A stretch of DNA of 64,000 nucleotides from Cymbomonas tetramitiformis (Eukaryota; Chlorophyta; Pyramimonadophyceae; Pyramimonadales; Pyramimonadaceae): contig LGRX02035075.1 of NCBI GenBank assembly GCA_001247695.2, forward strand, positions 59,628-123,627, written 5' to 3'. The translations under genes were made by a program, and so were the position numbers. Below are positions 31,101 to 42,284 of the stretch, piece after piece (position 1 is the first letter of the stretch; each line of letters starts with the position of its first letter). The notes under the pieces were generated by a model. That model saw only the letters and a program-made list of their open reading frames with translations. It was not told the DNA's origin and searched no databases.

Positions 31101-33758
31101 GCAGCAAAGGAAAAGGAAAACAAGTTGCAACGGCGAACGGCAGTGCGAGGGGTAATCAGGGCAGCACAGGCAAAGTTGCTGTTACTGGACTCCAAGATCA
31201 TGGTAGCACGCCGAGCTCGAGTCTCCGTGCTCGCAAACGCCTTGACATGGACGGTCCTGCTGTTCCGAGCAGTAGCGGCTCTGCGACGAAGAGCACAACC
31301 CCAGTGCCAAGTGAGCAACGTCCGTCTTCGGAACCCGCCGTCATTCCGATAGATCATCACTGCTCTGGAGAAATGTTGACACTGGTGGCTGCAAGAGCAA
31401 GCGCAGCAGCAGCAGCAGCACCATCACCAGTGGCTGCAGATGGGCTTGCCGAGGCTGCCTGCGATCCTTTAGAAAGTTGGCTCTTGGTGGACAAGGTTGG
31501 CGGGCAAAGTGCACCAACCCTTCGGGCTGCCGATGCGAACCCCCTGAGAGGGAATCCTACCTCATTAGCCAAGAATCTGCAGGTGAGTCTTAGACTGGGA
31601 TTCTGTTCACGAGATAAAGTGTGAGCTGCTTGCTGCACTTGAACATGCTTGTGGCATTCTGCTAAACGTGTAACGAAAGGACTGCTGTTCTGTAGGGGCT
31701 GAAGGCACACTTGAAACTTTTTGAGAGAGAGGCACCAAGCATGAGAAAAACGCGGAATGGAGGGGAACGGTATGTTCTTAGAGAGCACTTTGTTTTTGCT
31801 AGTGTGTTGCGGAGGGCAGGAGATGGATTGCTGTTTTGAATTTCACTACAACTGGTACTGCTTTTTGAGTGGCAGATGGCAGAAAAGAGCAGTGAGAGAA
31901 AAGGCGCCTAAAGCCTTGCACAGGTGTTGATTTCAGCTTTCAAATGGAACTCAAAATTTTCTGTTGCTTGTCTCAGGGTGCACAAGAATTGGATGTGGCA
32001 TGCAAGGGAACTGGAGTCAATTCAACTGTGATGAACTTATGCATCGTTTGCTGGGAGCCAAAGCTGCAGTGTACCTGTGCTTAAGTCTAGAAGAGCAGGC
32101 CATGTCTTCCAGTCTCTGTTGACAGATCACTTCCACAAGGTCTGTGCCATACACTGTGTGTTCAGGCGAACACAATAATACTGCACAAAACACCACTTTT
32201 GAGTGAACAGTCTCAGTAGATGATCTACTACGACAATTTTCAATGCATCCTTGTGAGGCAACAGCATCTAGGCTATACCATATCAAACTATGGGTGGCTG
32301 TTCGCCATCTTTTGGAAACAGCGTCGTCTCAAGAGAGTAAATGAATGCTCCCTTTACATTCTAAGCACAAAGACAGTACCCTGGGACTTCCTGATTATGT
32401 GTATCAAAAGGGCATGCCGCTATTTACCGCTATCGTTCATTCATTATAATCATTGTAGTTCAAGCAACTGCTCTAGCATATAACTGACAAGTTGCCGAGA
32501 CTGAAATAGTTATTGCTTGTTAATTTGCTGTTGCCTATAAGGGGGATGTATTACTTATCCTTTTACAATGATACATAACAACGTACTGGACAATTGATAA
32601 CGTTCTCAGTAGGTGGGCTTACAGTGGTTTCTAGGGATGATTCGGCATGAATTATATAATAAGTATATGGTATGCCTCCCTGACACATTTATAAGGGTGC
32701 AATAATGACGAAGCGGCGTTCAAGATCAATGCCGCCTGGATATGCGATGTACATGGCACATCCCCATGCCACCAAATTCAGCCTCGCAACCTAAAAGGCG
32801 TCCTCGAGGATCTGTTCGCCCATTCCAAAGCTACAGCATCAACACAGCCTCGCTGTCCGCATCCGCCGGATCCCCTCCCTGCGATCCGCGTGGGTCACGG
32901 AGCAGAAGTGGGTTGGTGTACGCATCCGGACAAACTTGCGCGTGCTGGGTAAGGAGGAGGTTGCGCTATCTTGTGTGCAATTGCATAATTGTGTCTTTCA
33001 CGGACAATGTGGCGACGCACATCAGTATTTCTATTCGTCGGTATTTTTTTGGAGGTGAAGTGGGCGTGTCGCAAGTGTAAGTGTGTGTGTGTGTGTTCAA
33101 GATAATGGGAAGCACGGTGACAGGGTGTGAAGGTGCAGGGAGTGGACCAATTTTATTGCGGAACGATCAGGTAACAGGTGGGCTAGAGAATTTTTATGGT
33201 GGAGGCACCGTGCTAGAATCTGCCTGTCGGGCTGTCATAGTATGACAGTCTGATATGACAGTTCTGGTGTATCATACTCGTGACACCGTGAAACACATAC
33301 ACACGACCTATATTATTCTATCTGAATAATTATCTTTAGCTTTGTCCATACCGTTGCACGTGTGCCTGCTGCAGCCTTTTCAGTGCTTGTACAGTCATTT
33401 CTAGTAGATTCAGTCAGTTTGTCGCCTACCGGCCAACGCATGCACCTCTCCGGGAAAACTCCAGCCGCCTTTATTGTTTTATTATCGCGATAATTTTTAT
33501 GATAATGAGTGGCATTTTTTTCCTTCGTATGGTTTTATTACTGTATTTTTCAGGTGCATTTTAAAACGCGTTTTGCGACGAGCAGTGTTCAGTGTGGGCG
33601 GAAAATCTGGTCGGGAAAATCAGCCATCTGAACCGCTTTTTGCGAGTCTTGAGATACAGCTTCGGCAGGTGATAAGTAGTGTTCTGGGTGAGAGACTAAA
33701 CAAGGCTCTCTCCGGTGTAAGCAAACACTTACAGGAAATGCATGGAAAGCATCTCGGA
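28193..33758 (+). CDS. Spliced host-type gene, coiled-coil protein of unknown function, broken by an LTR
   Basis: Exons supported by frame continuity and GT-AG sites: ..-29335, 29430-29521, 29650-29764, 29945-30070, 30245-30316, 30478-30568, 30640-30734, 31046-31582, 31696-31769. A likely exon begins at 33554. Exons before 29335 and the start are uncertain. The central exons encode a charged helical coiled coil (AVEAERRLAQSLARVRRE, EMHEKEQERTASVLAAKD, ALEALQEERQRLDNTL). The 31046 exon is Ser/Pro/Ala-rich and probably disordered. The last segment (FASLEIQLRQVISSVLGERL) is helical. The frame meets an LTR at 33759. I do not recognise the family. Introns are ~90-210 nt. This is the only gene here that looks chromosomal rather than mobile. 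Confidence 0.5.
31770..33553 (+). other. Long intron or spacer
   Basis: 1.8 kb with no solid exon. It contains a (GT)n run near 33082-33095, a TGTCA/TGACA cluster at 33230-33290, and a short basic ORF from 32742 (PPNSASQPKRRPRGSVRP) that could be an exon but lacks support. Confidence 0.35.
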
Positions 33759-34340
33759 TGTACAGACAGTACAGGGGTATTATCGGAATCGGTATTTTCA
33801 ATTACACTTTCGGTCAAGTTACTTAGCAACCACAGAGGTGGCTGCAATGTACAACAAATTTAAACTCAGCCCCGAGAGCTTGCACAGCTCTCTACTTAAG
33901 GTAACTCGTCCTTACCATGTCACTGCATGTGTTCAGTCATTTGCTGACTGCAACAGCCAATCAGCTGGGATCTGTCATCAGTACTTAAATGTCTCTGATT
34001 GTTACCTCCCAAGTCTCTCATTTGAATACTCACAGATCTGCTGATGTGACTGTATAACTGAGGTCCTCCTCGATTCCCTCCAGTTATGTTCGACTGATCG
34101 AGTCCTAAATGGTTTCCCACCAATTCTCTCAAGTCTGATCTGCTGTAGGTGCAGATACTCAAATGTCACATTTGAGTCAGTCACTTCTGTCGGTCACCTT
34201 TGTCAATTCTGCCAGTCACCTCTGTCATTCGGTCATGCTGGTGACTGTCATCATTTCCGGTTGGTGACTGTCATGGTTTCTGTCACTCGTCACTCTGACA
34301 CGTCTGTCTCTCGTACTGACTCGTGATGTACCCTAGTACA
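33759..34340 (-). repeat. 3' LTR of element 4
   Basis: Ends are TGTAC..GTACA (plus sense) and the right end adjoins a polypurine tract. It aligns with the element 3 LTR in patches (e.g. GTTAC..GGTGGCTG; CACCAA; GACTGTCAT..CTCGTCACTC; TACCCTAGTACA), so it is a diverged member of the same family. The left boundary is inferred from the inverted ends. It interrupts a coding exon of the upstream gene. Confidence 0.6.
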
Positions 34341-34357
34341 ACTCTCCCCCCTTTTAG
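34341..34357 (-). promoter_or_regulatory. Polypurine tract of element 4
   Basis: Minus strand AAAAGGGGGGGAGAGT directly before the LTR start TGTACTAGGG. The same tract lies at the same place in element 3 (36449-36465). Confidence 0.65.
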
Positions 34358-34693
34358 GCGCGCCTACGTCCTCGCTAGGCTGTCCTGCCCTTGTGTACAT
34401 TGTCTGGAAAGGTATCATGCGCTTGTGACAAAAGTTGAGCTACTAAGCTCTCGGTTCTCGGGTCCGTGCCCCCCAGTTCTTGGGTCTGGGTCCCCTTCTG
34501 CGGTTCTCGGGTTCCGTGCCCCCCAGTCCTCGGGTCTGGGTCCCCTTCTGCTTGCTGGGTTTTCCCGAAGGCTCCTCACCGTCTCACGCTGCCAACGCTC
34601 AGAGAGTTTGGTAGCAATGGTACTCCCCCAGCTTGCAGGTCTTCCGCGGCCGTTACAGGTCTTCTCAAAAGCCTTCCAGTGACCAGCACGTGG

Positions 34694-35838
34694 TCACCAA
34701 CCATGCAACCAATCAGAAACATGAGTCTGGCGGAAATGCGCTGGTCGTCTGCAAAGGGGACACGAGCTGGGAAGACCCAACCACGCAAGGATACAATGCC
34801 AATGGCATATGCCCTGTCCTGTCCAGCACCTGCATGAAAGGAGAGCGGAGACACAGTTTTGCCACAACGGCACGGTCGCGGCACATAGCAGGCAGCATGA
34901 AACATCTGCAGGGACTCGTCGATGCATCTCCAGAGGTGAAAAGAACTCGTCGATGCAGGGTTGGCGAGTCCTTTGCGTTGTGGGCCGCTGAAGCAGAGAA
35001 CTTGCGCTGTGGGCTGCTGCTGGGCCAGCAGTCTTCGCGCCGGGCAGCACGTGCGCTGTGGCCCACTGAGGTAGCTCGGCGTTGTTGTTGCCGGGGCAGC
35101 CTTGCGCTAGCGCCGTGGGCGGCTGAGACAGCTCGGCGTTGCTTCTGCAAGGGCAGCCTTGTGGTAGCGCCGTGGACAGCTGAAGCAGCTCAGCGTCGCT
35201 GCTGGGGCAGCTCGCTGCCATGGGCGGCCGCAGCTCAGCGCCGCTGCTGGCGGGGGCAGCTCGCTGCCGTGGGCGGCCGCAGCTCAGCGCCGCTGCTGGG
35301 GCAGCTCGCGCCGTGAGCGGCCGCGCTCGCGCCGCTGCTGGGGCAGCTCTGCCGTGGGCGAGCCGCAGCTCAGCGCCGCTGCTGGGCGTTTCGTCGAGTC
35401 GGTGCGGGCTCAGCTCGCGTTGCCGCGCTCGTCGCTGTCGGTGGGCGGCCGCGACTCGCGCGCTGGCCGGTGCGCTGCGTCGGGCTGTGGCGGCTCGCAC
35501 CGATTGGCCGGGCAGCTGCCTCGCTGCCGTGGGCGGCCGCAGCTCAGCACCGCTGCTGGGGCAGCTCGCCGTCGTGGGCGGCCGCAGCTCAGCGCCGCTG
35601 CTGGGGCAGCTCGCTGCCGTGGGCGGCCGCAGCTCAGCACCGCTGCTGGGGCAGCTCGCTGCCGTGGGCGGCCGCAACTCAGCGCCGCTGCTAGGGCAGC
35701 TCGCCGTCGTGGGCGGCCGCAGCAAAATTGGCTCTGTGTCCATCGGGTACCATTTGCCATTCGGGTAAAGGAAGTCCTCGTACGTCCACCCAAAAGCCGC
35801 ATCCATCGCGCAGTCGTCAAGCGCCTCCAACGTACACT
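34694..35838 (-). CDS. C-terminal half of element 4 ORF: repeat region plus RING-like finger
   Basis: The frame enters from the insertion point of element 3 (35838) and reads LEALDDCAMDAAFGWTYEDF, then many copies of a 15-residue repeat (SGAELRPPTAASCPS type). It ends in a RING-like zinc finger: CCLLC, then CHWHCILAWL, then SCPLCR. The H/C spacing fits RING-H2 fingers of ubiquitin ligases, but one ligand position is uncertain. It lies close to the 3' LTR, the slot occupied by a cytosine methyltransferase in element 3. The repeat region makes the coding call less sure. The pre-insertion frame continued from 58436-59799. Confidence 0.5.
35200..35735. repeat. 45-bp GC-rich minisatellite with NotI-like cores
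   Basis: Unit GGGCGGCCGCAGCTCAGCGC..GCTGCTGGGGC, about 45 bp, roughly ten copies with a scrambled middle (35310-35510). One more copy lies at 58810-58855, beyond the element 3 insertion. The unit is a multiple of three, so it stays open in several frames on both strands. Confidence 0.8.
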
Positions 35839-35843
35839 GTTGC

Positions 35844-36448
35844 TGTTCGGGGGTGCTCTCTAAGAGCTTCTAAGACTACTTACACAATGCAGGGAACCTA
35901 GTTCAATCCTACAAAGAGATATATATTGCTGTAAGCATGATACATATATGTGAATCGGATCTTTCTTAAATGTCGGAGTTACAACAGCCAGGTGTGGCTG
36001 TTCACAGTAACAAATTCAAAACTGTTTCATTCAGCCTGCTCGGCTGCTTTATGCCATGGTTTCCGATCTCGAACTTTCGAACATAACTCGATGTCGACTC
36101 CTGTCAGGTCCCATCATGCTTCATGAGAACTCGATCTGTCACATCATAGAATCTGCCGACTAGCCCAGTTATATCATCACTATATTCCGAGCCACTCCAT
36201 ATCACTCTGAATAATTATAACTGTGCTGACTCGGCAATATTGGAGGTCTACCAGCTTTCCCTCCAATTTCTCTGACTGCTGGTTTTCCCACCAAAACTCA
36301 CTTTCGGGTCAGGCATTTCTGTCAGTCATTTCTGTCAGACCCTCTTGTCATCTGGTCACATAAATGCCTGTCACTGGTGACTGTCATAGTACCCGTCACT
36401 CGTAGCTCTGACGCGCCGTCATTCTGTCTCGTGACTTACCCTAGCACA
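35844..36448 (-). repeat. 3' LTR of element 3
   Basis: 605 bp, minus-strand ends TGTGCTAGGG..CCCGAACA. Nearly identical to 57820-58430. Contains several CTGTCA motifs at 36310-36400. Confidence 0.9.
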
Positions 36449-36465
36449 ACTCTCCCCCCCTTTTA
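36449..36465 (-). promoter_or_regulatory. Polypurine tract of element 3
   Basis: Minus strand AAAAGGGGGGGGAGAGT abuts the 3' LTR. Same tract as element 4. Confidence 0.75.
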
Positions 36466-36790
36466 GGCGCGCGCTTACGTCCTCGCTAGCGTTAGTGTTC
36501 GCCTGTATTTACATTGTCTGGGGATCAACAAACATGCACAGTGATGCTGGCTTCTAAGCCTCGGGTTCTCGGGTCCCGTGCCCCTCAGTCCTTGGGTCTG
36601 AGTCCCCCTGGCTTCTAAGCCTCGGGTTCTTGGGTCCCGTGCCCCTCAGTCCTTGGGTCTGAGTCCCCTTCCGCGCTGGAGGTTTCCCGAGGTTCCGTCC
36701 CCGAATTACGCTGCCAACGCTTAAACGGTTCTGTCGCCCTGGTACTCCTCTCGCTTTGCGGGTCTTGCGCTGCTTTGCGCCCTGAGGGTT

Positions 36791-39487
36791 TTAGACCCCA
36801 GTATCTTGTTCCTGCATCGAGATCTCGTCCGTCTGCGCTGTCAGGGTGGCGATGAGGTCCATGATAGCTGCTGCACTTTCCTCGCTCATGCGCTTGCCCA
36901 ACTTCAGTCCACAGAACAGATGGTGCAACAAGGTGCGGGGAATCGCGTATACTGCTTGCGCTGACCCCATGCCTCGTGTTCTGGACGCTGAAACTCCTTC
37001 TTGCGATGTGTTCTCGTGCTTTCCCAGCACAGCTCTCGCGGGACATGGCGTTGCTTGAGTACACTGCAGCAGGGGTACGGGTAGCACGGCGTTCGTCCAG
37101 ATATGTGTAGGTTTCATTTAAGGTGTCCCATACCTACAGTAGGAGACGGGGTGAGGATCGGGTAACCCCTTCATCACAGATCGCGTGTGCAGCCCTCGCA
37201 GAGCATCCCCAGCTGGGTTCTCAATGAAGTAGTATGCTGGATCGTAGTACTCGATGATCTGCCGGGTACGTTTCACTCGTCGATCAGCCAGTTCCAGATC
37301 TGGTACTCCTATAGTCTTGGCCTTGCTGTACTCCTTACATGGTGGGCTCGCCCAGATCACGTCGAAGTGGTGTCGGGGGTACAGCTTGTAGTTCCAGTGG
37401 AGAATGTCCTCGGTGCATGTTGCTTGCCACTTGGGAAGAATATCCACTGTCACCACTTCGCAGCCGTCGAACTGTCGTTGGAACTGTTGCTCTACAGACC
37501 CAGTCCCACAGAAGAGGACGAGGATCCTCACAGGATGTTGCACCGTTGTGAGATGCGGCTGATAGACCTGACTGGCACCCTTACTGTAAACCTTCGGAGT
37601 GGGGGCTCTCATTGCCATGAGCTGAGCCCTCTGCTCCTGCTGCTGGCCGTGCGTCTCCCTACGCCTCTTTTCTGGAGCCCTCCTCTGCTTCTCCTCATCG
37701 GCCTCAAAGGCTCTCAGAGGTTCCAGCCTGCCTCCCTTGCCCTCCAGGTCTTCTCGGGTCCGCCACTGGCTGTGACTGTGTGGTAATCCCTTCCACTTGG
37801 TCAACCACTCCTGTACTGACCCGCCAGTTTTCCCGCCTAGCTTTCTGAAGCGTGTGCGAATGATGCGCTCCACCTCGCGCTCCTTCTGCCCTTCTACCAT
37901 TACTGGCGGTGGTGCCATCTCCTCCCGTCTGCTAACAAAGTGATCTGCGCCTGACTGTACTGGGCTGAGCCTGTCTGCAGTGAAAGTGGCATGTACCTTC
38001 CAGTGCACGGGCAACTCCAGTCTGTATGCTGACGGGGCTCCTCGGTCCTGTACTGGCAGTTCTTGCTGTCGATCGCTGTACAAACACTCTACTACTCGCA
38101 GAGGTCCGTGCCGCAATTTGCGCAGCTTGGGTTTCAAGCCCCTGTCACCGGGCAACGTCAAGTGCTGTCCATCCACCCACACCTGATCATTCACCTTATA
38201 CTGCTGGAGACGGTGCCGTGCATCGAACTGCTCTATCATACGCTGCTGAGCCAGTTGCAAACCTTCTCGTGCCGCCTGCAGCTGCTGCGCGAACTGCTTG
38301 GCCAACTGGTGAGCGGTACCCTGCTTGTCCGCTGCTGTGCGACCTCCCTTCCTCCTCTTTGCGCCTCCCTCCAGAGCTGCGTCCATGAAGAGGTCCAGCT
38401 GGGTCGCTGGCGCATGTCCGTACACCAGTTCGAACGGTGAGAACCCTGTCACTGCCGACTTGGAGTCGTTGATGGCGTACTCCACTGGAGCCACCCACAG
38501 GTCCCAATCCTCCTGGTTCTCTGCCACGTAACAACGCAGCATGCGCTCCACAGTGTGGTTACTGCGCTCAGCCTGACCATCACTCTGCGGGTGATAAGGG
38601 GTGGTGCTGGCTACCTTCACGCCCATCAGTCGCATGAACTCCTGAGTCAGAGCGTCTCGAAAGCGCGGGTCCCGGTCGCACACAATCTTCATCGGGGCCC
38701 CGTGCAGTCGCCACACTGCATCCATGAACATTCTGGTCACCACCTCCGCTGAGCTATCGTTATACGCCATTGGAACCACGTGCACCATCTTACTCAGTTT
38801 ACAAGTAAAGGTGGCGAAGGCATTCACACCTCTCTCTGTCGTGGGAAGCCCAGTAACAAAGTCTATACTCACCACTTCCCACAATCGACTAGGCACAGAG
38901 TGAGGCTGTAACAGGCCTGCTGGGTATCCTTGGCGCGGCTGGGTTTGCTGGCAGGTTACACAAGTCTTCACCCATTCAGCTACGTCCAGGTCCATTCGCG
39001 GCCACCAGAATCGTCGTCTGACTCTGTCCAAGGTCTTGTCCCTCCCTGTGTGACCTGCTGCAGGTGCTTCATGAGCCTCCCTCAAGACCAGCTCTCTCAG
39101 AGGGGAGTCGGGAGCTAAGACCACCTGATAGCGCCCTTCCGCCACTCTCCAGATGATGTTACTCACCAGTCGAAAATGCTCGGTGCGGTGATGCTGAGTG
39201 GCCAGTAGTTCCTGCTTCAGGGCTGAAAGGTACTCACTGCGCCTGTGCTCTGCTCGTAAGGCACGCAGAAACATGCCTGGTTCCACCACACCTGCCTGGT
39301 CCCTGATCTTGGCTGCTGCACCCTTGAGAGTCACTGCTGGTGATGCTGAGGGTCTTTCCCTTGGAGCTGTGATCTCTTCGAAGTGCTTTCGCTGCGGCTT
39401 AGCCAACACTACCAAGACGGGCCATGGAATGGGCAACTCCTGCAAGGCTGTACGGTGTCCCCTTTCTTCGCCAGGAGAGACGAACAT
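36791..39487 (-). CDS. Integrase, chromodomain and cytosine-5 methyltransferase (element 3)
   Basis: The 789-codon part (37118-39487) starts with the end of the amino-methyltransferase (LPIPWPVLVVLA), then an integrase with HEAPAAGH..CVTCQQ zinc ligands and DDE residues in VSIDFVTG, VCDRDPRF and QSDGQAERSN. A chromodomain follows (EVERIIRTRFRK, EWLTKWKGLP, SQWRTREDL). Residues ~653-789 are a cytosine methyltransferase: motif I LVLFCGTGS, acidic VVTVDI, catalytic ASPPCKEYSKAKT, ENP motif FIENPAG, then SYCRYGTP. A TAA at 37118-37120 interrupts it, but the same frame goes on to 36791 with KPTHIWTN and AVYAIPRTLLHHL, the expected C-terminus of this short SPPC/ENP family. So one stop breaks an otherwise whole domain, unless it is read through. 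Confidence 0.8.
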
Positions 39488-42284
39488 CCGGTTGGGCTCC
39501 CTTGCTCGTTCACTCGGGGTATGGTCTCTGCAATCTCCATTCCATACTCTCGCAGCAAGGGCCGCCAGTCAGCCTGCGGGAAGTCAGGCAACAGGAACAG
39601 CGCGGCTGTGCTCTGGGGGGGCGTGTCGGGCCTCTGAAGCGTAGTGCCTTAGGATGTCTGCAATACTCACCTTGGAATCCGAGAAGGGTGGGTTACACCA
39701 CACCACGCGACCCCTCCACTGTTCCTTCAGGCAATCTGTCCAGAACGTGTCCACCTGCCGGTTCTGCCCCATGAGGTCGCAGCATGCGTCCACCTGGAAC
39801 CGTCCACCCAACACTTTCGCGTACTTGGCTTGCAATCGACTAAACTCGGACGGAATCAGCTTCCAGTCCTGATTGTCTACCAGGGGTTCCCCAGGTTGCA
39901 TCCTTGGTGTGGGCTGCTGCTGTACCGCTGCTGGCTGCTGCTTCTCTGCTGGTCGCTGCTCACTCTGGGCTCGTGTCTGGACTCCTGCCATTGCTGGTAG
40001 CGCGGCCATCCTCTCCACTGTGACCATAGCGTCCAGCCATAAGTCCGGTGTTTCTGCCCACCAGAGACCGTTCAGCTGAGTTAGCTTACCGGTTACTTTG
40101 GGCTCACTGACCGGTGGGTACTCACCTTCCTCCTCATCCGACGAGCTGAGCTCTAAGTCCAGGGGTGAAGTGGGGTCTTCCTCTTCTGCAACCTTCTTCA
40201 GGCCAGCCACCACGTTCTCCTCTTCTTCTGATTTCCCTTTAGCTCCCGCTGCTCTTCTACCCTCCTCTGCAGATACCGGCTGGTCAGTGCTCGGATCCAC
40301 ATACCCAGCTTCCTTAAGCCCTTCTCGCGCCGTCGCCTGCACATAGTCCGGTCGCCGTGAAGCAGCGTCTGGTACCACCAGTGTGCGTCCTGTCACGTGC
40401 TCCATTGCGTGCACTCCTACCTCCACCAGATCTTCATACCACCTGGCCTGGCGTCGGCTGAGCTCACGTCCAGGTGCAAATAACCGCTTCAGTGGAGCAT
40501 GATCCCCCATCAACCTGAACTCCGTGAAGATCAAGTAATGTCTCCACGTCTGTGTGGTGCAGTGGTGAATCGCGGCTAGCTCTCGCTCACCTGCGTGGTA
40601 GTTCTGCTCGGCTGAAGAGAATTGCTTACTCTCGAAGGCTATGGGTTGCAGGCCCTTGCCTAGATCCTGCATCAGCACGCCAGCTAATGCCACTGCACTC
40701 GCATCAGTCTGCACAACAAAGGGGCTGGTGCCGCGATGAGCTGCTTCCTGATCGGGCAAGATCAAGGTCGGTGCAGTGGTGAGAGCGGTCTTGAGGCGTT
40801 CAAAGGCGTGTTCCTGCTCCGGTCCCCATTCCCATGGCACTAGGTTCTTAGTTAGCTTGGTCAAAGGGTGCGCTAAGTCAGCGAAACCCTGTATGTACCG
40901 TCGATAGAACCCAGCCAAACCCAAGAACTGTCGCACGTGCTTCACCGTCTCCAGTCGCGGCCAGTCCCGTATGGATGCTATCTTGTCTTGCTGTGGTCGG
41001 CAGCCTGTGCGGTCAATGACATGTCCCAGGAAACGTACTGAGCGTTTAAAGCATCGTAGCTTGGACTCCTTCAGCTTGACCTTATTCTGTCGACATACCT
41101 CCAAAACCTGCCGCAGGTGGTCCAGGTGCTCCTCGGGGTTGCGTGAGAAGATCATGATGTCATCCACAAAAACTCTGACGAACGGTAGGTGGCCCAAGTA
41201 CTTCTGCATCATTCGCTGCCAGCACGAAGGACTATTGGACAGCCCCATTGGCATGACCAACCACTCATAAGCTCCAAACGGCGTGGTCATGGCGGTCTTC
41301 TCCACTGCTTCTTCCTCCATAGGAACTTGCCAAAATCCCCACAATGCATCAGCGGTGGAAAAGATGGTTGCTCCTTGCATGTCATCGATAAGAGCCTGCA
41401 CGTCCGGTAAGGGGTAACGGTCTTTTACAGTGATCTCATTGATCTGTCTGTAGTCAATTACCAGCCTTAGTTCCTTCGGGTTCGAAGGCTTGGGCACCAT
41501 CAACACCGGACTGCCCCATGGCGAGGAAGAGGGGCGGATGTACCCTTTTGCCAGAAGCTCGTCTAACTGTACACGCAGCTGCTTCATTTCCTCCATGGAT
41601 AGTTTGTAGCATCGTTTATGCCGAGCTCCCTCCTTGTACTCAGGGTCCAATACCAGCGGCGATTTGTGCTCTCGATCCACCACGCCCTTGGGTAGTTCCA
41701 TCCCTACCACGTCCTGGTACCGCTGCTTCAGCTTCACCAGCTCGTCCAGGATCCATTGTGGTACCTCTGCGTCCTCCTCATCCGGCTTGGCCTCCTTGGT
41801 CTCACCTTTGTGCTGCTTGACCTTGCTGTCCGCGCCGCTGTTCTGCTCATCACTGGGTGTCGCCGCAGCAGCTGGTGCCTCCTTCCTGAAACAGCTATGC
41901 CCATCTTTGCTTTGCCCTGTCTCAGCTTCTATAGGTGCTGCCAGTACTGGCTCGCTAACTCTGCGCGATCTCCTGTGGTTCACCCCTCTGCCCCTCCGCT
42001 GCTCCTGCTGCAGACGCAGTGCCTGCCCTGTTTTCCACAAACAGTATGCCTCCTCTTCCCACTCAGGTTCCAATTCCTCCGCGTGGTGCTGTGCAGCCTG
42101 CTCCCTGCGCTCTCGTGGAAGCATCTGGAACGCCTCCCATCTGGCCCTTGTGGGGTAAGGTCCCCAGTCTCGCACAGCGGGTTGCGCTGATGTGGGGCAT
42201 GTCACCGGTCGCAGAGCACACACCTGCTCCTGTGCCCAGTCCTCCTGCTCTGTTGCATCTTGTTCAGATTCAGACGAACTGCTG
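39409..42284 (-). CDS. RT, RNase H and NPPF amino-methyltransferase (element 3)
   Basis: From about 42284 the frame encodes an acidic linker, RT (LVIDYRQIN, STADALWGFWQ, and the VFVDD box), RNase H (VVQTDASAVALAG, GERELAAIHH, MGDHAPLK) and a linker. The methyltransferase follows: FQVDACCDLMGQN, then the catalytic VVWCNPPFSDSK, like phage-type DNA adenine methyltransferases. The domain continues through two frame changes: PDFPQADWRPLLREYGMEI in the 39409-39591 frame and LQELPIPWPVLVVLA in the 39487 frame. The enzyme lies between RNase H and integrase, where element 1 has its cytosine methyltransferase. The two frameshifts suggest inactivation of this copy or polymerase slippage. RT is otherwise intact. 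Confidence 0.78.

Noticed and set aside
34633..35863. Long ORFs on both strands over the 45-bp minisatellite.
   Set aside because: The unit is a multiple of three and GC-rich, so most frames stay open; only the minus frame ending in the RING-like finger was kept.
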